A DNA stretch of 64,000 bases from Nonomuraea coxensis DSM 45129 (GTDB taxonomy: Bacteria; Actinomycetota; Actinomycetes; Streptosporangiales; Streptosporangiaceae). The translations under genes and the position numbers were made by a program. The stretch is from NCBI RefSeq assembly GCF_019397265.1, contig NZ_CP068985.1, forward strand, positions 8,464,501 to 8,528,500, read 5' to 3'. Under the pieces are notes generated by a model, which was not told where the DNA came from, did no database searches, and worked only from the letters and a program-made list of their open reading frames with translations. Positions 35,687-44,816 of this stretch are shown piece by piece (the stretch's first letter is position 1; each line of letters starts with the position of its first letter).

Positions 35687-36834
35687 CCCCGGAGGAGGAG
35701 CGGGCTCAGCGGCGGGCGGCGCTGCGCGCGCTGCTGGCCAGGCCCCTGCTGACGGCCGAGCGCGACGCCGAGGCGCTGGTGCTGGTCCGCCGCCATCTGA
35801 CCGAGTTGCGTAGCTGGCTGACGCGCGAGACCGGCTGGCGGCTGCTGGTGGACGCGGGGGCGGCCCGGCTGTTCAAGACCGCCTCCGACCCTCGCGACGG
35901 GACGCACCCGGCGCGGGGCAAGGCGGGAGAACCGTACGGCCGGCGCCGCTACGTACTGCTCTGCCTGGCACTGGCCATGCTGGAGCGGGCCGACGCGCAG
36001 ACCACGCTGGGCCGGCTGGCCGAGGAGGTGCTGGCGGCCGCGGCCGAGCCGGAGCTGGACTTCGTCTTCACCCTGGACAGCCGGGCCGAGCGGGCCGACC
36101 TGGTGGCGGTGGTGCGCATGCTGCTCGACTGGGGCGTGCTGCGCAGGGTCGCGGGCGACGAGGAGGCGTACCTGAGCGCCACCGGCGACGTGCTGTACGA
36201 CGTGCGCAGGCCGGTGCTGGCCGCGCTGCTCACCGGCACGCGGGGGCCCTCCACGATCACCGCGGACTCGTTCGAGGAACGGCTGGCCGAGCTGATCGCG
36301 GAGCCGGTCGCCGACACCGACGACCTGCGTAACCAGGCGCTGCGGCGCGGGCTGACCCGCAAGCTGCTGGAGGATCCGGTGATCTACTACGCCGACCTGG
36401 ACGAGGCCGAGCGGGCCTACCTGGCCTCGCAGCGGCACGCCGTCGTCCGTCGGATCGAGGAGGCGACCGGGCTGGTGGCCGAAGTACGCGCGGAGGGCAT
36501 CGCGATGGTGGACCCCGACGACGAGCTGACCGACGTTCGCATGCCCGAGCAGCGTACCGACGGGCATGTGACGCTGCTGGTCGCCGAGCACCTGGCCACC
36601 CGCGGGGAGGTGCCGCTGGAGGAGCTGAGGGGGTTCGTCCGGGAGGCCGCCCGCGCGCACGCCTCCTTCTGGCGCAGGGGCGTGACCGAGCCGGGCGCCG
36701 AGGACGGGTTGCTGTCGACGGCGCTGGCCAAGCTCACCGCGCTGCGGCTGGTCCGCCTGGAGGAGGGGGCGGCCATGGGACTTCCCGCCATCGCCCGTTA
36801 CGCACTGGACGAACCCGTCATCAAAGGACAGTGA
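35683..36834 (+). CDS. jetB: Wadjet JetB (TIGR02678/DUF2398 family)
   Basis: A 383-residue protein from a GTG within the GTGA overlap with jetA. The N-terminus RAALRALLARPLLTAERDAE and LTRETGWRLLVDAGAARLFK match the TIGR02678 family, the KITE-like winged-helix subunit. It binds JetA and helps organise the SMC complex. No catalytic motif is expected. Complete by length. Its TGA overlaps the start region of jetC. Confidence 0.9.
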   Translation: MTPEEERAQRRAALRALLARPLLTAERDAEALVLVRRHLTELRSWLTRETGWRLLVDAGAARLFKTASDPRDGTHPARGKAGEPYGRRRYVLLCLALAMLERADAQTTLGRLAEEVLAAAAEPELDFVFTLDSRAERADLVAVVRMLLDWGVLRRVAGDEEAYLSATGDVLYDVRRPVLAALLTGTRGPSTITADSFEERLAELIAEPVADTDDLRNQALRRGLTRKLLEDPVIYYADLDEAERAYLASQRHAVVRRIEEATGLVAEVRAEGIAMVDPDDELTDVRMPEQRTDGHVTLLVAEHLATRGEVPLEELRGFVREAARAHASFWRRGVTEPGAEDGLLSTALAKLTALRLVRLEEGAAMGLPAIARYALDEPVIKGQ

Positions 36835-39800
36835 TGCTGCCTTCCCCGACCTCCGAGCGCTGGAAGCCGCTGCGTGCCGGACTCGTGGACCTCTTCTACT
36901 ACGACGTGGAGGAGTTCCACTTCCACGACGGCCGGCTCCTGCTGCGCGGCAACAACGGCACCGGCAAGTCCAAGGTGCTGGCCCTGACGCTGCCGTTCCT
37001 GCTCGACGGCGAGCTCGCTCCGCACCGGGTCGAGCCCGACGGCGACCGGCAGAAGCGGATGGAGTGGAACCTGCTGCTGGGCGGCAGGCACCCGCATCCC
37101 GAGCGGCTGGGCTACACGTGGATGGAGTTCGGCCGCCGGGGTGCCGACGGCACCGAGGAGTTCCGGACGATCGGCTGCGGGTTGAAGGCGGTCAAGGACC
37201 GCGGCATCGTCCGGCACTGGTTCTTCCTCACCCCGCGGCGCGTCGGCGCGGAGCTCCACCTGCTCTCTCCCACCGGAGTGGTGCTCACCAGGGAGAAGCT
37301 GCGCGAGGCCGTCGAGGGCCACGGCATGGTCTACGACCGGGCCTCCGACTATCGCAGGGCCGTGGACGAGGCGCTGTTCGGGCTCGGCGAGCACCGGTAC
37401 GAGGCGCTGGTGAACCTCCTCATCCAGTTGCGCCAGCCGCAGTTGTCGAAGAAGCCGGACGAGAAGCTGCTTTCGCGCGCCCTCACCGAGGCGCTGCCGC
37501 CGCTCAGCCCCGCGCTGATCGCCACGGTCGCCGACGCGTTCCGCGGCCTGGACGAGGAGCGCGACGCGCTGCGCGGGCTGCAGGAGGCGCACAGGGCCGC
37601 GGGCGACTTCCTCGTCCATTACCGCAGGTACGCGGCGATCGCGGCCAAGCGCAAGGCCGCCGTCCTGCGTGTGGCGCACAGCCGCTACGAGCACCTGGGG
37701 CGTAACCTGAGCGAGGCCGAGGGCCGCCACGCGGCGGCTGAGGCGGAGCTGGCCGCCGCCCAAGACCTGCTGGAGGAGCTGGAGAAGCGGCGCAATCTGC
37801 TGGAGGCCCGCAGGGAGGCGCTGCAGCAGAGCCCCGAGATGCGTGACGCCGAACGGCTCAAGCAGACCGGCGAGGAGGCCCGGCGGCGGGCCGATGACGC
37901 GCAGCGCTACGAGCGGGAACGCGAGCGCCTTGCCGGGGAGACCCGGCGCCGCGGGCAGCGGGCCGAGGCCGCCCGTGGCAAGGCCGGCGCGGCGGGCCGC
38001 GACCTCGACGAGACCAGGCGGGCGGCCGTCACGGCCGCCCGCGCGGCACGGTGCGAGCGCGATCATCTCGCCGTCACGAACTGGCAGGACCTCCCGGAGC
38101 GGCCCGAGCAGCCGCGGCGCGCGGCCGAGGCCCTCGCCGAACGCCAGGAGCGGGCGATCGGCGAGCTGGAACGGCTGATCGGCGCCGTGGACACGGCCCG
38201 AACCCGGCTGACGGCGGCACGCTCCGAGGTGGACCGGCTGACCGGGGAGCAGCAGGCCGCCGCCCAGCGGATCGGCGACGCGGAGCGGGCGGCGGGCACG
38301 GCGGGCGCCGCGCTGATCCAGGACTACACCCTCTACCTGGCCGAGCTGAGCGAGTTGCGGCTGGACGACCCCGACGACGTGCTAGCCGCGCTGGAGACCT
38401 GGGCAGTCTCGGCCGAGGGCCCCAACCCGGCCGCGGCCGCCGTGGACGAGGCGAGCAGGGCGGCCACCGACGCCCTGGGCCGGTTGGGAGCCGAGCTGGA
38501 CGCCGAACTGCGCGCGGCCGGGCAGACCGCTACGAGCCTGGCGGAGGAGATCGCGCGGCTGGAGGCCGGCGAGCACGACGCGCCCCCAGCCCCGCACACC
38601 CGCGACCTCGCCGCCCGCCTCGGCCGTCCCGGCGCCCCGCTGTGGAAGGTGGTCGACTTCGCCGACGAGGTGCCCGCCGATCATCGGGCCGGGCTGGAGG
38701 CCGCACTGGAGGCCGCGGGCATCCTGGACTCCTGGGTACAGCCGGACGGGACGCTGCTCGCCGCGGACGACAGCGTCATCGTGGCCGCCACGCCCTCGGC
38801 CGGACCGTCCTGCTCGGCCGTGCTGCGTCCCGCCGTGGACCGCGCCGATCCCCAGGCCGCGGCGCTGTCCGACGCCGCCGTCCAGACCGTCCTTGAAGGC
38901 ATCGGGCTCGGAGCCGGCGACGGGGCATGGGTGGCCGTGGACGGCCGGTGGGCCAACGGCGTGCTGGCCGGATCTTGGCGCAAGGACGAGGCCCATCACA
39001 TCGGCGAGGGCGCCAGAGAGGCTGCCCGGCGCGCCCGGCTGGCGGCCCTGTGCGCCGAGCTGGACCAGGTCAAGCGGCGGATCGACGGCCTGCGCGCCGA
39101 TCTCGCCGCGCTCGGCGCGCGGCGGGACAGGCTCGCCGCCGAACATCGCGCGCTGCCGCCGGATCTGCCGCTGCGCGAGGCGTACGTCAAGCTCGCCGCC
39201 GAACACGAACGGCGCCGCCACCTGGACGCCGACCACGCCGCCGCGGCCCAGGTGCTGCGGGAGCGGCAGGACGACGTGCGGGCCGCGGCCGATCGGGCCG
39301 GGGAGTTCGCCGCCGACGTCGGCCTGCCCGCCGAGCCTGCCGCGCTGGGCGAGGTCAAGGCCGCGGTCGCCGACTACCGGCTGGCGCTGGCCCGGCTGTG
39401 GCCCGCGGCGCAGGCGTTCCGGCACGCGCAGGAGGCTGTCGCGGAGGCCGAGGAGGATCTCGGCCGTACCCGGCAGCAGCTTGAGGCCGCCGCCGAGCTG
39501 GCGGCGACGGCGCGGGCCGAGGCCGACGCCGCCGCCGAGACGTACCGGGCGCTGGCCGAGACCGCCGGTGCCGCCGTCGACGAGCTGTTCCGGCGGCTCA
39601 ACCAGGTGGAGCAGGAACTGCGCGAGCGCGAGAGCACCGAGCGGGCCGCCCGCCGCCGCGAGCAGGGCGCCCTGCAGGAACGCGGCAAGGCCGAGGGCGA
39701 GCTCGGCAACCTGCGCGAGCAGATCCAGGAGGCGTCCGGGACACGCGAGGCCGCCGTGGGCGAGTTCCGGGCGTTCGCCGCCACGGGCCTGTTGAACGTC

Positions 39801-40922
39801 GCGCTCGCCGACCTGGACGTACCCGACGCCGAGGGCGAGTGGGCCGCCACGCCCGCCGTGCTCCTGGCCCGCACGGTCAATGCCGAACTGGACGCCGTCG
39901 ACGACGGCGACAGCCCTTGGGACCGGGTCCAGAAGAAGGTGGCCGAGGAGCACAAACTCCTGTCCGACGCCATGGCCAGGCACGGACACTCCGTCGGGCT
40001 GACCCTGCACGACGGAGTGATGATCGTGGACGTGGTCTTCCAGGGACGCAGCAGGGACGTTCCCGGGCTGGCCGCAGCGCTGGCGGAGGAGACCGGGCAC
40101 CGGGCCAGGCTGTTGTCGGCCAAGGAACGCGAGATCCTGGAGAACCACCTGCTCAACGAGGTCGCCGGAACGCTGCACGAGCTGATCGCCGCGGCCGAGT
40201 CCGAGGTCCGGGAGATGAACTCCGAGCTGGAGTCCCGCCCCACGTCCACCGGCATGCGCCTGCGCCTGCTCTGGAAGACGGGCAGGAACGCCCCGGAAGG
40301 GCTGGACCGGGTCAGGGACAAACTCCGGCAGACCGTGGACGCCTGGTCCGTCGCCGACCGGTCCACGGTGGGCGCGTTCCTGCAGGAGCGGATCGCCCGC
40401 GAGCACGCCGACAACCCGGCCGCGGGCTGGACCGAGGCGCTGACCAAGGCTCTGGACTACCGGGCCTGGCACGAGTTCGCGATCCAGCGGCAGCAGGACG
40501 GGCAGTGGCGGGCCGCGACCGGTCCCGCCTCCGGCGGCGAGCGGGTGCTGGCCGCTTCGGTGCCGCTGTTCGCCGCGGCCTCGGCCCACTACAAGTCGGC
40601 GGGCAACCCGTACGCGCCCCGGCTGGTCGCCCTGGACGAGGCGTTCGCCGGGGTGGACGACGACTCACGGGCCAAGTGCCTGGGCCTGCTGGCCACCTTC
40701 GACATGGACGTGGTGATGACCAGCGAGCGCGAGTGGGGTTGTTACCCGCAGGTGCCCGGGCTGGCGATCTGCCAGCTCTCGCGGCGCGACGGCATCGACG
40801 CGGTGCTGGTCACGCCCTGGCGGTGGGACGGGCGCGAGCGGCGGCGAGCCGAGCGCCCGGCCGTCGCGGTGCCCGCGCCTGCCGCCCCGGCCGCCACCCG
40901 GCAGCACGGCCTGTTCGAATGA
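36834..40922 (+). CDS. jetC: Wadjet JetC SMC-like ATPase (TIGR02680)
   Basis: A 1362-residue SMC/MukB-like motor. Walker A GNNGTGKS is at 39-46. Long Ala/Glu/Arg-rich coiled coils surround a central hinge-like globular region (roughly 590-720). The signature SGGERVLAA is near 1233 and Walker B LVALDEAFAGVDD near 1263. ATP binding brings the heads together to drive loop extrusion. The ATG at 36834 is used; the GTG at 36831 is an in-frame alternative, and both overlap the jetB stop. No frame break was seen. Confidence 0.92.
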   Translation: MLPSPTSERWKPLRAGLVDLFYYDVEEFHFHDGRLLLRGNNGTGKSKVLALTLPFLLDGELAPHRVEPDGDRQKRMEWNLLLGGRHPHPERLGYTWMEFGRRGADGTEEFRTIGCGLKAVKDRGIVRHWFFLTPRRVGAELHLLSPTGVVLTREKLREAVEGHGMVYDRASDYRRAVDEALFGLGEHRYEALVNLLIQLRQPQLSKKPDEKLLSRALTEALPPLSPALIATVADAFRGLDEERDALRGLQEAHRAAGDFLVHYRRYAAIAAKRKAAVLRVAHSRYEHLGRNLSEAEGRHAAAEAELAAAQDLLEELEKRRNLLEARREALQQSPEMRDAERLKQTGEEARRRADDAQRYERERERLAGETRRRGQRAEAARGKAGAAGRDLDETRRAAVTAARAARCERDHLAVTNWQDLPERPEQPRRAAEALAERQERAIGELERLIGAVDTARTRLTAARSEVDRLTGEQQAAAQRIGDAERAAGTAGAALIQDYTLYLAELSELRLDDPDDVLAALETWAVSAEGPNPAAAAVDEASRAATDALGRLGAELDAELRAAGQTATSLAEEIARLEAGEHDAPPAPHTRDLAARLGRPGAPLWKVVDFADEVPADHRAGLEAALEAAGILDSWVQPDGTLLAADDSVIVAATPSAGPSCSAVLRPAVDRADPQAAALSDAAVQTVLEGIGLGAGDGAWVAVDGRWANGVLAGSWRKDEAHHIGEGAREAARRARLAALCAELDQVKRRIDGLRADLAALGARRDRLAAEHRALPPDLPLREAYVKLAAEHERRRHLDADHAAAAQVLRERQDDVRAAADRAGEFAADVGLPAEPAALGEVKAAVADYRLALARLWPAAQAFRHAQEAVAEAEEDLGRTRQQLEAAAELAATARAEADAAAETYRALAETAGAAVDELFRRLNQVEQELRERESTERAARRREQGALQERGKAEGELGNLREQIQEASGTREAAVGEFRAFAATGLLNVALADLDVPDAEGEWAATPAVLLARTVNAELDAVDDGDSPWDRVQKKVAEEHKLLSDAMARHGHSVGLTLHDGVMIVDVVFQGRSRDVPGLAAALAEETGHRARLLSAKEREILENHLLNEVAGTLHELIAAAESEVREMNSELESRPTSTGMRLRLLWKTGRNAPEGLDRVRDKLRQTVDAWSVADRSTVGAFLQERIAREHADNPAAGWTEALTKALDYRAWHEFAIQRQQDGQWRAATGPASGGERVLAASVPLFAAASAHYKSAGNPYAPRLVALDEAFAGVDDDSRAKCLGLLATFDMDVVMTSEREWGCYPQVPGLAICQLSRRDGIDAVLVTPWRWDGRERRRAERPAVAVPAPAAPAATRQHGLFE

Positions 40923-42160
40923 GCGGGGCAGAGGAACGGCTGCGGCGGCTGCTGGGCGGCGAGGAGACCGCCTGGCTGGTCGACCGGGTACACCGTCGCC
41001 TGGAACAGGGCCGGCCGCCCACCGGCACGGTGACGCTGGCGACCGCGACCCCCGGCCAGCGCCGCGCGATCGAGGTGCTGCTCGGCCGCCGGGCGGGAGC
41101 GGGCGCGTCCCTGTCGGTGTCCCTGGACGACGTGGACCGGATGCTGCGCGACAGCGGCGTGACCGACGGCGGGCTGCGCGAGGCCGTCGTACGACTGCGG
41201 GGCCCGATCCGCGACCTGGCCGGTGAGAACGCGGCGCAGGCGGCGGCCTGGAAGCGTGCCTTCGCGCGGCTCGACGCCCTCGTCGCCGACCGTTCCGAGC
41301 TGGCCGGATGGCGCTCCTGGCTGGAGAGCACCGGGGTGGTGCGAAGGCTCACTGCCACGGCCGACGAGGCGCGAACGTCGCTCGACCGGCTGGCCGCCGT
41401 TCTGGCCCGGCTACCCTCACCGGGCCTGCCCCTGGGCCGGCTCGCAGCCGAAACCTGCGGCGACGCGCATGCCCTGGACGAGGGACGGCCGCTGGCGACC
41501 CTGGCCCTGTCCGCCGCCCGCGCGCTGGCCGGGCTGCCGTACGCGGGCGAGGGCGGCGCGGACGCCCGCCGGGCGGCGTGGGCCGCGGTCGGCGTCCACC
41601 TCGACGACCTGTCCTCCCTCGTGCTCTGCCTGGGCCTGTCGGGCGACGGCCGCACCCCCACCGGGCGCATGCTCAGCGCCGCCAAGGCGGCCGGCGAACC
41701 GTGCGTGCTGACCCTGCGCCAGCTCCGCCGCCACGAGCGGCCGATCCCAGCCGGCCTGGTCAGGATCTGTGAGAACCCCGTGGTGGTCGCCGCGGCCGCC
41801 GACGAGCTCGGGCCCGCCTGCCCACCCCTGGTCTGCGGCGGCGGCAGGCCCTCGGCCGCGGTGTGGCGGCTCCTGGAGCTCCTGGCCCGTGGCGGCGCAA
41901 AGTTCGCCTACCACGGGGACTTCGACTGGGGCGGGCTCGCCATCGCCGCCGCCGTTCACGAGCGTGTGGGCTTCGCGCCATGGCGCTTCGATGCCGCCTC
42001 CTACGCGGCGGTGCCTTCGGCTGCGCCGCTCACCGGCCGCCCGTGCCCGTCACCGTGGGATCCGGAACTGGCCTCGGCGATGGCACGACGCGGCGTACGG
42101 GTGGAGGAGGAACTCGTCCTCCCCGAGCTGATCGCCGACCTGGGCTCCGCGCCGCCATAG
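40919..42160 (+). CDS. jetD: Wadjet JetD nuclease (TIGR02679/DUF2399 family)
   Basis: A 413-residue protein starting at the ATGA overlap with jetC. The N-terminal two thirds are helical. The C-terminal third is a TOPRIM-type domain with the acidic residue in RICENPVVV, the LVCGGGRPSAAVWRLLELL segment and the DxD motif in YHGDFDWGGLAIA (near residue 335). JetD is the topoisomerase VI A-like subunit that cuts the extruded plasmid. The catalytic acidic residues are present, so the system is probably active. The set DUF2397, DUF2398, TIGR02680, DUF2399 corresponds to the type II Wadjet arrangement as I recall it. Confidence 0.9.
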   Translation: MSGAEERLRRLLGGEETAWLVDRVHRRLEQGRPPTGTVTLATATPGQRRAIEVLLGRRAGAGASLSVSLDDVDRMLRDSGVTDGGLREAVVRLRGPIRDLAGENAAQAAAWKRAFARLDALVADRSELAGWRSWLESTGVVRRLTATADEARTSLDRLAAVLARLPSPGLPLGRLAAETCGDAHALDEGRPLATLALSAARALAGLPYAGEGGADARRAAWAAVGVHLDDLSSLVLCLGLSGDGRTPTGRMLSAAKAAGEPCVLTLRQLRRHERPIPAGLVRICENPVVVAAAADELGPACPPLVCGGGRPSAAVWRLLELLARGGAKFAYHGDFDWGGLAIAAAVHERVGFAPWRFDAASYAAVPSAAPLTGRPCPSPWDPELASAMARRGVRVEEELVLPELIADLGSAPP

Positions 42161-42784
42161 GGCCCGTCGATCAATAAATCGTCGGTTTCGGCAATGTATC
42201 TCCAGGTCATGCGGTTGCGAACCAGCAAGTTATTCTTCGGGGGCCCTTAGCGGTCAACGCCCGGTTTTCGTAGGGAGCATCGTGTGCTGCGGTGAAGTGC
42301 CGCTCGACCCGTCGCTGCGACGCCGCTGACCGCGTCTGCGTATGTCTCGTTCCGGGATCGGCATCGGCCGGGTGGTGGGAACGACGAAGCATCGGGGAGC
42401 CGAGCGACCCATACGTGGAGAAGATCTGGGCCGCCAGCAGCGCCACCCTCAGATCCCAGCCGTGGACGGCAGGTATGAGCCAGGCTCATCCGATCACCAG
42501 ACGGTGGTGCCGCACCGCGATGGTCAAGCGACCAGCAGCCGACCGCATTGCAGGTGCGCGCGCGGGCTCGTGAACAAGGATTCCCAGTCGCCGAACCGCG
42601 GCAGGCTCCGCCCCGAGATCTGGGAAGCCTGGTATGCCGCCGCCGGCACCATCTCCGCGGAAACCCCGACTCGACGAGAACCTTGTGACGCGGGCGGATG
42701 CTGCCCAACGACGCGAGTAAGGCTCGGCCACCGGTTACGCTGGAGGTGCAACTCCGGCACCGCGACGGAGGGAGTCGAGCGACG
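42161..42784. other. Gene-poor stretch with an Lsr2-like relic
   Basis: No intact gene. On the plus strand at about 42551-42650, VRARAREQGFPVAEPRQ in one frame and NRGRLRPEIWEAWYAAAG in the next join to the usual C-terminal DNA-binding helix pair of Lsr2 proteins (RxWAREQG...RGRLRPEIxEAW). A frameshift separates them and the rest of Lsr2 is gone. Confidence 0.5.
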
Positions 42785-43030
42785 GTGAGCGTGGACCTCG
42801 AACACGAGCCCATTCATGACCTCGCCCGCCGGGTCATCCGGCTGGCCGAGGAAACCCAGCATGCCGCTCAAGTGCTCGAACGCCGCCTGGATGCGCTGGA
42901 ACGCCGCTCCGAAGCCGCCGGCAGGGCCGAACGCATTTTGAGCGTTGCCGCCGGCATGCGGACCCACCTCGGTCGAGACCGACTGTCCGTTGAAGATCTG
43001 TACGACCCGGACACCGGCCTTCCCGCGTGA
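42785..43030 (+). CDS. Antitoxin partner of the second VapC
   Basis: An 81-residue protein from the GTG at 42785, preceded by GGAGGGAG about ten bases upstream. Further in-frame starts exist upstream (for example ATG 42698). The sequence is mostly helical (LARRVIRLAEETQHAAQVLE), and the end LSVEDLYDPDTGLPA resembles the toxin-binding tail of VapB-type antitoxins. Its stop overlaps the toxin's GTG by 4 bases. Confidence 0.65.
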   Translation: MSVDLEHEPIHDLARRVIRLAEETQHAAQVLERRLDALERRSEAAGRAERILSVAAGMRTHLGRDRLSVEDLYDPDTGLPA

Positions 43031-43416
43031 TCATCGACTCCAGCGCCATCATTGCCGTCATCAACGGTGAGCCAGAGGCCATCCCATTCGCTCACACCAT
43101 CGCCGCAAACGTGTGTCGCATTTCGGCCGTCAACTACGTCGAAGCGGCCATCGTGGCGGACAACCGTGGTGAGGCCATGCGCAACGCCTTCGACACGCTC
43201 GTTGATGAGATGGGCCTCATCATCGAGCCGGTAACACCCCATCAGGCCAGGATCGCGCGCCGGGCGTACCAGACCTACGGCAAGGGCAACAACTCCAAGG
43301 CCAAACTCAACATGGGCGACTGCTTCGCCTACGCTCTCGCCAAGGACCTCGACCAGCCCCTGCTCTTCAAAGGTGAGGACTTTCCGCACACCGACATAAC
43401 CCCCGCACAGCCCTGA
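43027..43416 (+). CDS. vapC: PIN-domain ribonuclease toxin VapC
   Basis: A 129-residue PIN domain with Asp4 (MIIDSSAIIAVI), Glu39 (NYVEAAIV), Asp98 (NMGDCFAYALAK) and Asp118 (FKGEDFPHTDI), the four metal ligands expected. It starts with GTG inside the antitoxin stop. As part of the island it may stabilise it against loss. It is a different VapC subgroup from the one at 8748, which lacks the KLNMGDCFAYALA signature. Confidence 0.88.
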   Translation: MIIDSSAIIAVINGEPEAIPFAHTIAANVCRISAVNYVEAAIVADNRGEAMRNAFDTLVDEMGLIIEPVTPHQARIARRAYQTYGKGNNSKAKLNMGDCFAYALAKDLDQPLLFKGEDFPHTDITPAQP

Positions 43417-43477
43417 CGGCATGCCCTCTGCCCGAGCGTGATCGCCAAAGTTTCTCTCGGGAGTATCGTGTGCTTCT

Positions 43478-43645
43478 GTGACTCCCCGCCCCGCTGACGA
43501 TCATCTGGATGAGCTGATCGAGCAGGCGATCGTGGACGCCTACGGCGATGACGAGCAGGCGATCGGCATCCTCGATCTGCCGCTCCCCGATCCGCCCCCG
43601 ATCGGAGCCGAATGGATCCATGCGTTCCGCCGCTGGGCCGGGTGA
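43478..43645 (+). CDS. Small acidic protein of unknown function (55 residues)
   Basis: GTG at 43478 opens a 55-codon frame ending at 43645, five bases before the next gene. The product (DDHLDELIEQAIVDAYGDDE then LPLPDPPPIGAEWIHAFRRW) is acidic with a conserved-looking Pro-rich centre and aromatic C-terminus. Position and orientation suggest it is co-translated with the gene at 43650. No family was recognised. Confidence 0.55.
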   Translation: MTPRPADDHLDELIEQAIVDAYGDDEQAIGILDLPLPDPPPIGAEWIHAFRRWAG

Positions 43646-43649
43646 GAGC

Positions 43650-44816
43650 ATGAGCGAATACCAGTACTACGAGTTCCTGGCCATCGACCGGCCGCTCAGC
43701 AACCAGCAGCAGGCCGAGGTGCGCGCCCTGTCCACCCGGGCCCACGTCACCGCCACCAGCTTCACCAACGAATACCACTGGGGCGACTTCCGCGGCGACC
43801 CGGCCCGCCTGATGGAGCGTTACTACGACGCCCACCTGTACCTGGCCAACTGGGGCACCCACCGGATCATGCTGCGCCTGCCCAAGGCCGTGCTCGACCC
43901 CAAGCAGGCCGGACGCTACTGCGTGGGCGAGCAGGTCAACGCCTGGACCAGCGGCGGACACCTCGTCCTCGACTTCACCAGCGAGGCCGAGGAGGAGTAC
44001 TGGGAAGACGACGTCGAACGCTCGCTGTCGGCGATCGTCGGCATCCGCGCCGAGCTGGCCGCCGGTGACCTGCGGCCGCTCTATCTGGCCTGGCTGTCGG
44101 CGTACGGAACCTGGGAACGCGACGAGGACGCCTTCGACTACGAGGAAGAGGACGCGCTGGAGCCGCCCGTCCCGCCAGGGCTGGGTTCGCTCAGCGCGCC
44201 GCAACGGGCCCTGGCCGACTTCCTGCGTCTGGACGACGATCTGCTCGCGGCAGCCGCCGAGGCCAGCCCGCCGGCGCAGCACGTACAGCACGACCGGAAG
44301 GCCCTGGCCACCTGGATCGGCGCTCTGTCCGCCAAACGCAAGGACGCGCTGCTGCTAAGGGTCATCGAGGAGGACGCCGCGAGCGTTCGCTGGGAACTGC
44401 TGCGCGAGTTCGGCGGCGAAACCACCAGCCAGAAGACGGAGACGGGGCGGACGGTCGCCGAACTGCTGGACACCGCCGCCGCCCGCCGCCACGCCCGCGA
44501 GCAGCAGGAAGCCGCCCAGCGCGCCGAAGAACAGGCCCGCCGGGAACAGGAGCGGCGACACGCCAGGGAACTGCGCCTGAACCGGCTCGCCCAGGATCTC
44601 GACGCCGCGTGGGACGTGGTGGAGACCTCCATCGGCACCAAGAAGCCCCGCGAATACGACCTGGCCGTCGAACTCCTTGGCGACCTGCACGCCCTGGCCC
44701 TCCGCGACGAGCACGCCGGCGCCTTCACCCAGCGCCTCACCCACCTCCGGGAACGACACCAGGGCAAGCCCAGCCTCATCAAGCGGCTCAACGACGCAGG
44801 CCTCACAGCCGAGTAA
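43650..44816 (+). CDS. Conserved protein of unknown function with coiled-coil C-terminus
   Basis: A 388-residue soluble protein starting MSEYQYYEFLAIDRPLSNQQ. The N-terminal ~165 residues (TSFTNEYHWGDFRGDP, YLANWGTHRIMLRLPKAVLD) match a conserved pattern I have seen in scattered bacterial genomes without a known function. An acidic stretch (DEDAFDYEEEDALEPP) follows, then a helical region, a Glu/Arg/Gln-rich coiled coil (about 300-330) and a short helical end. No catalytic motif was found. GAGAGC precedes the ATG. It is the last gene before attR and may form a two-gene unit with the 55-residue protein. Confidence 0.7.
   Translation: MSEYQYYEFLAIDRPLSNQQQAEVRALSTRAHVTATSFTNEYHWGDFRGDPARLMERYYDAHLYLANWGTHRIMLRLPKAVLDPKQAGRYCVGEQVNAWTSGGHLVLDFTSEAEEEYWEDDVERSLSAIVGIRAELAAGDLRPLYLAWLSAYGTWERDEDAFDYEEEDALEPPVPPGLGSLSAPQRALADFLRLDDDLLAAAAEASPPAQHVQHDRKALATWIGALSAKRKDALLLRVIEEDAASVRWELLREFGGETTSQKTETGRTVAELLDTAAARRHAREQQEAAQRAEEQARREQERRHARELRLNRLAQDLDAAWDVVETSIGTKKPREYDLAVELLGDLHALALRDEHAGAFTQRLTHLRERHQGKPSLIKRLNDAGLTAE

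Noticed and set aside
39839..40918. Upstream extension of jetD by about 360 codons
   Set aside because: This part is an antiparallel-looking Arg/Gly-rich alternative frame of jetC. The ATG at 40919 gives the family's normal N-terminus and the usual 4-base overlap.
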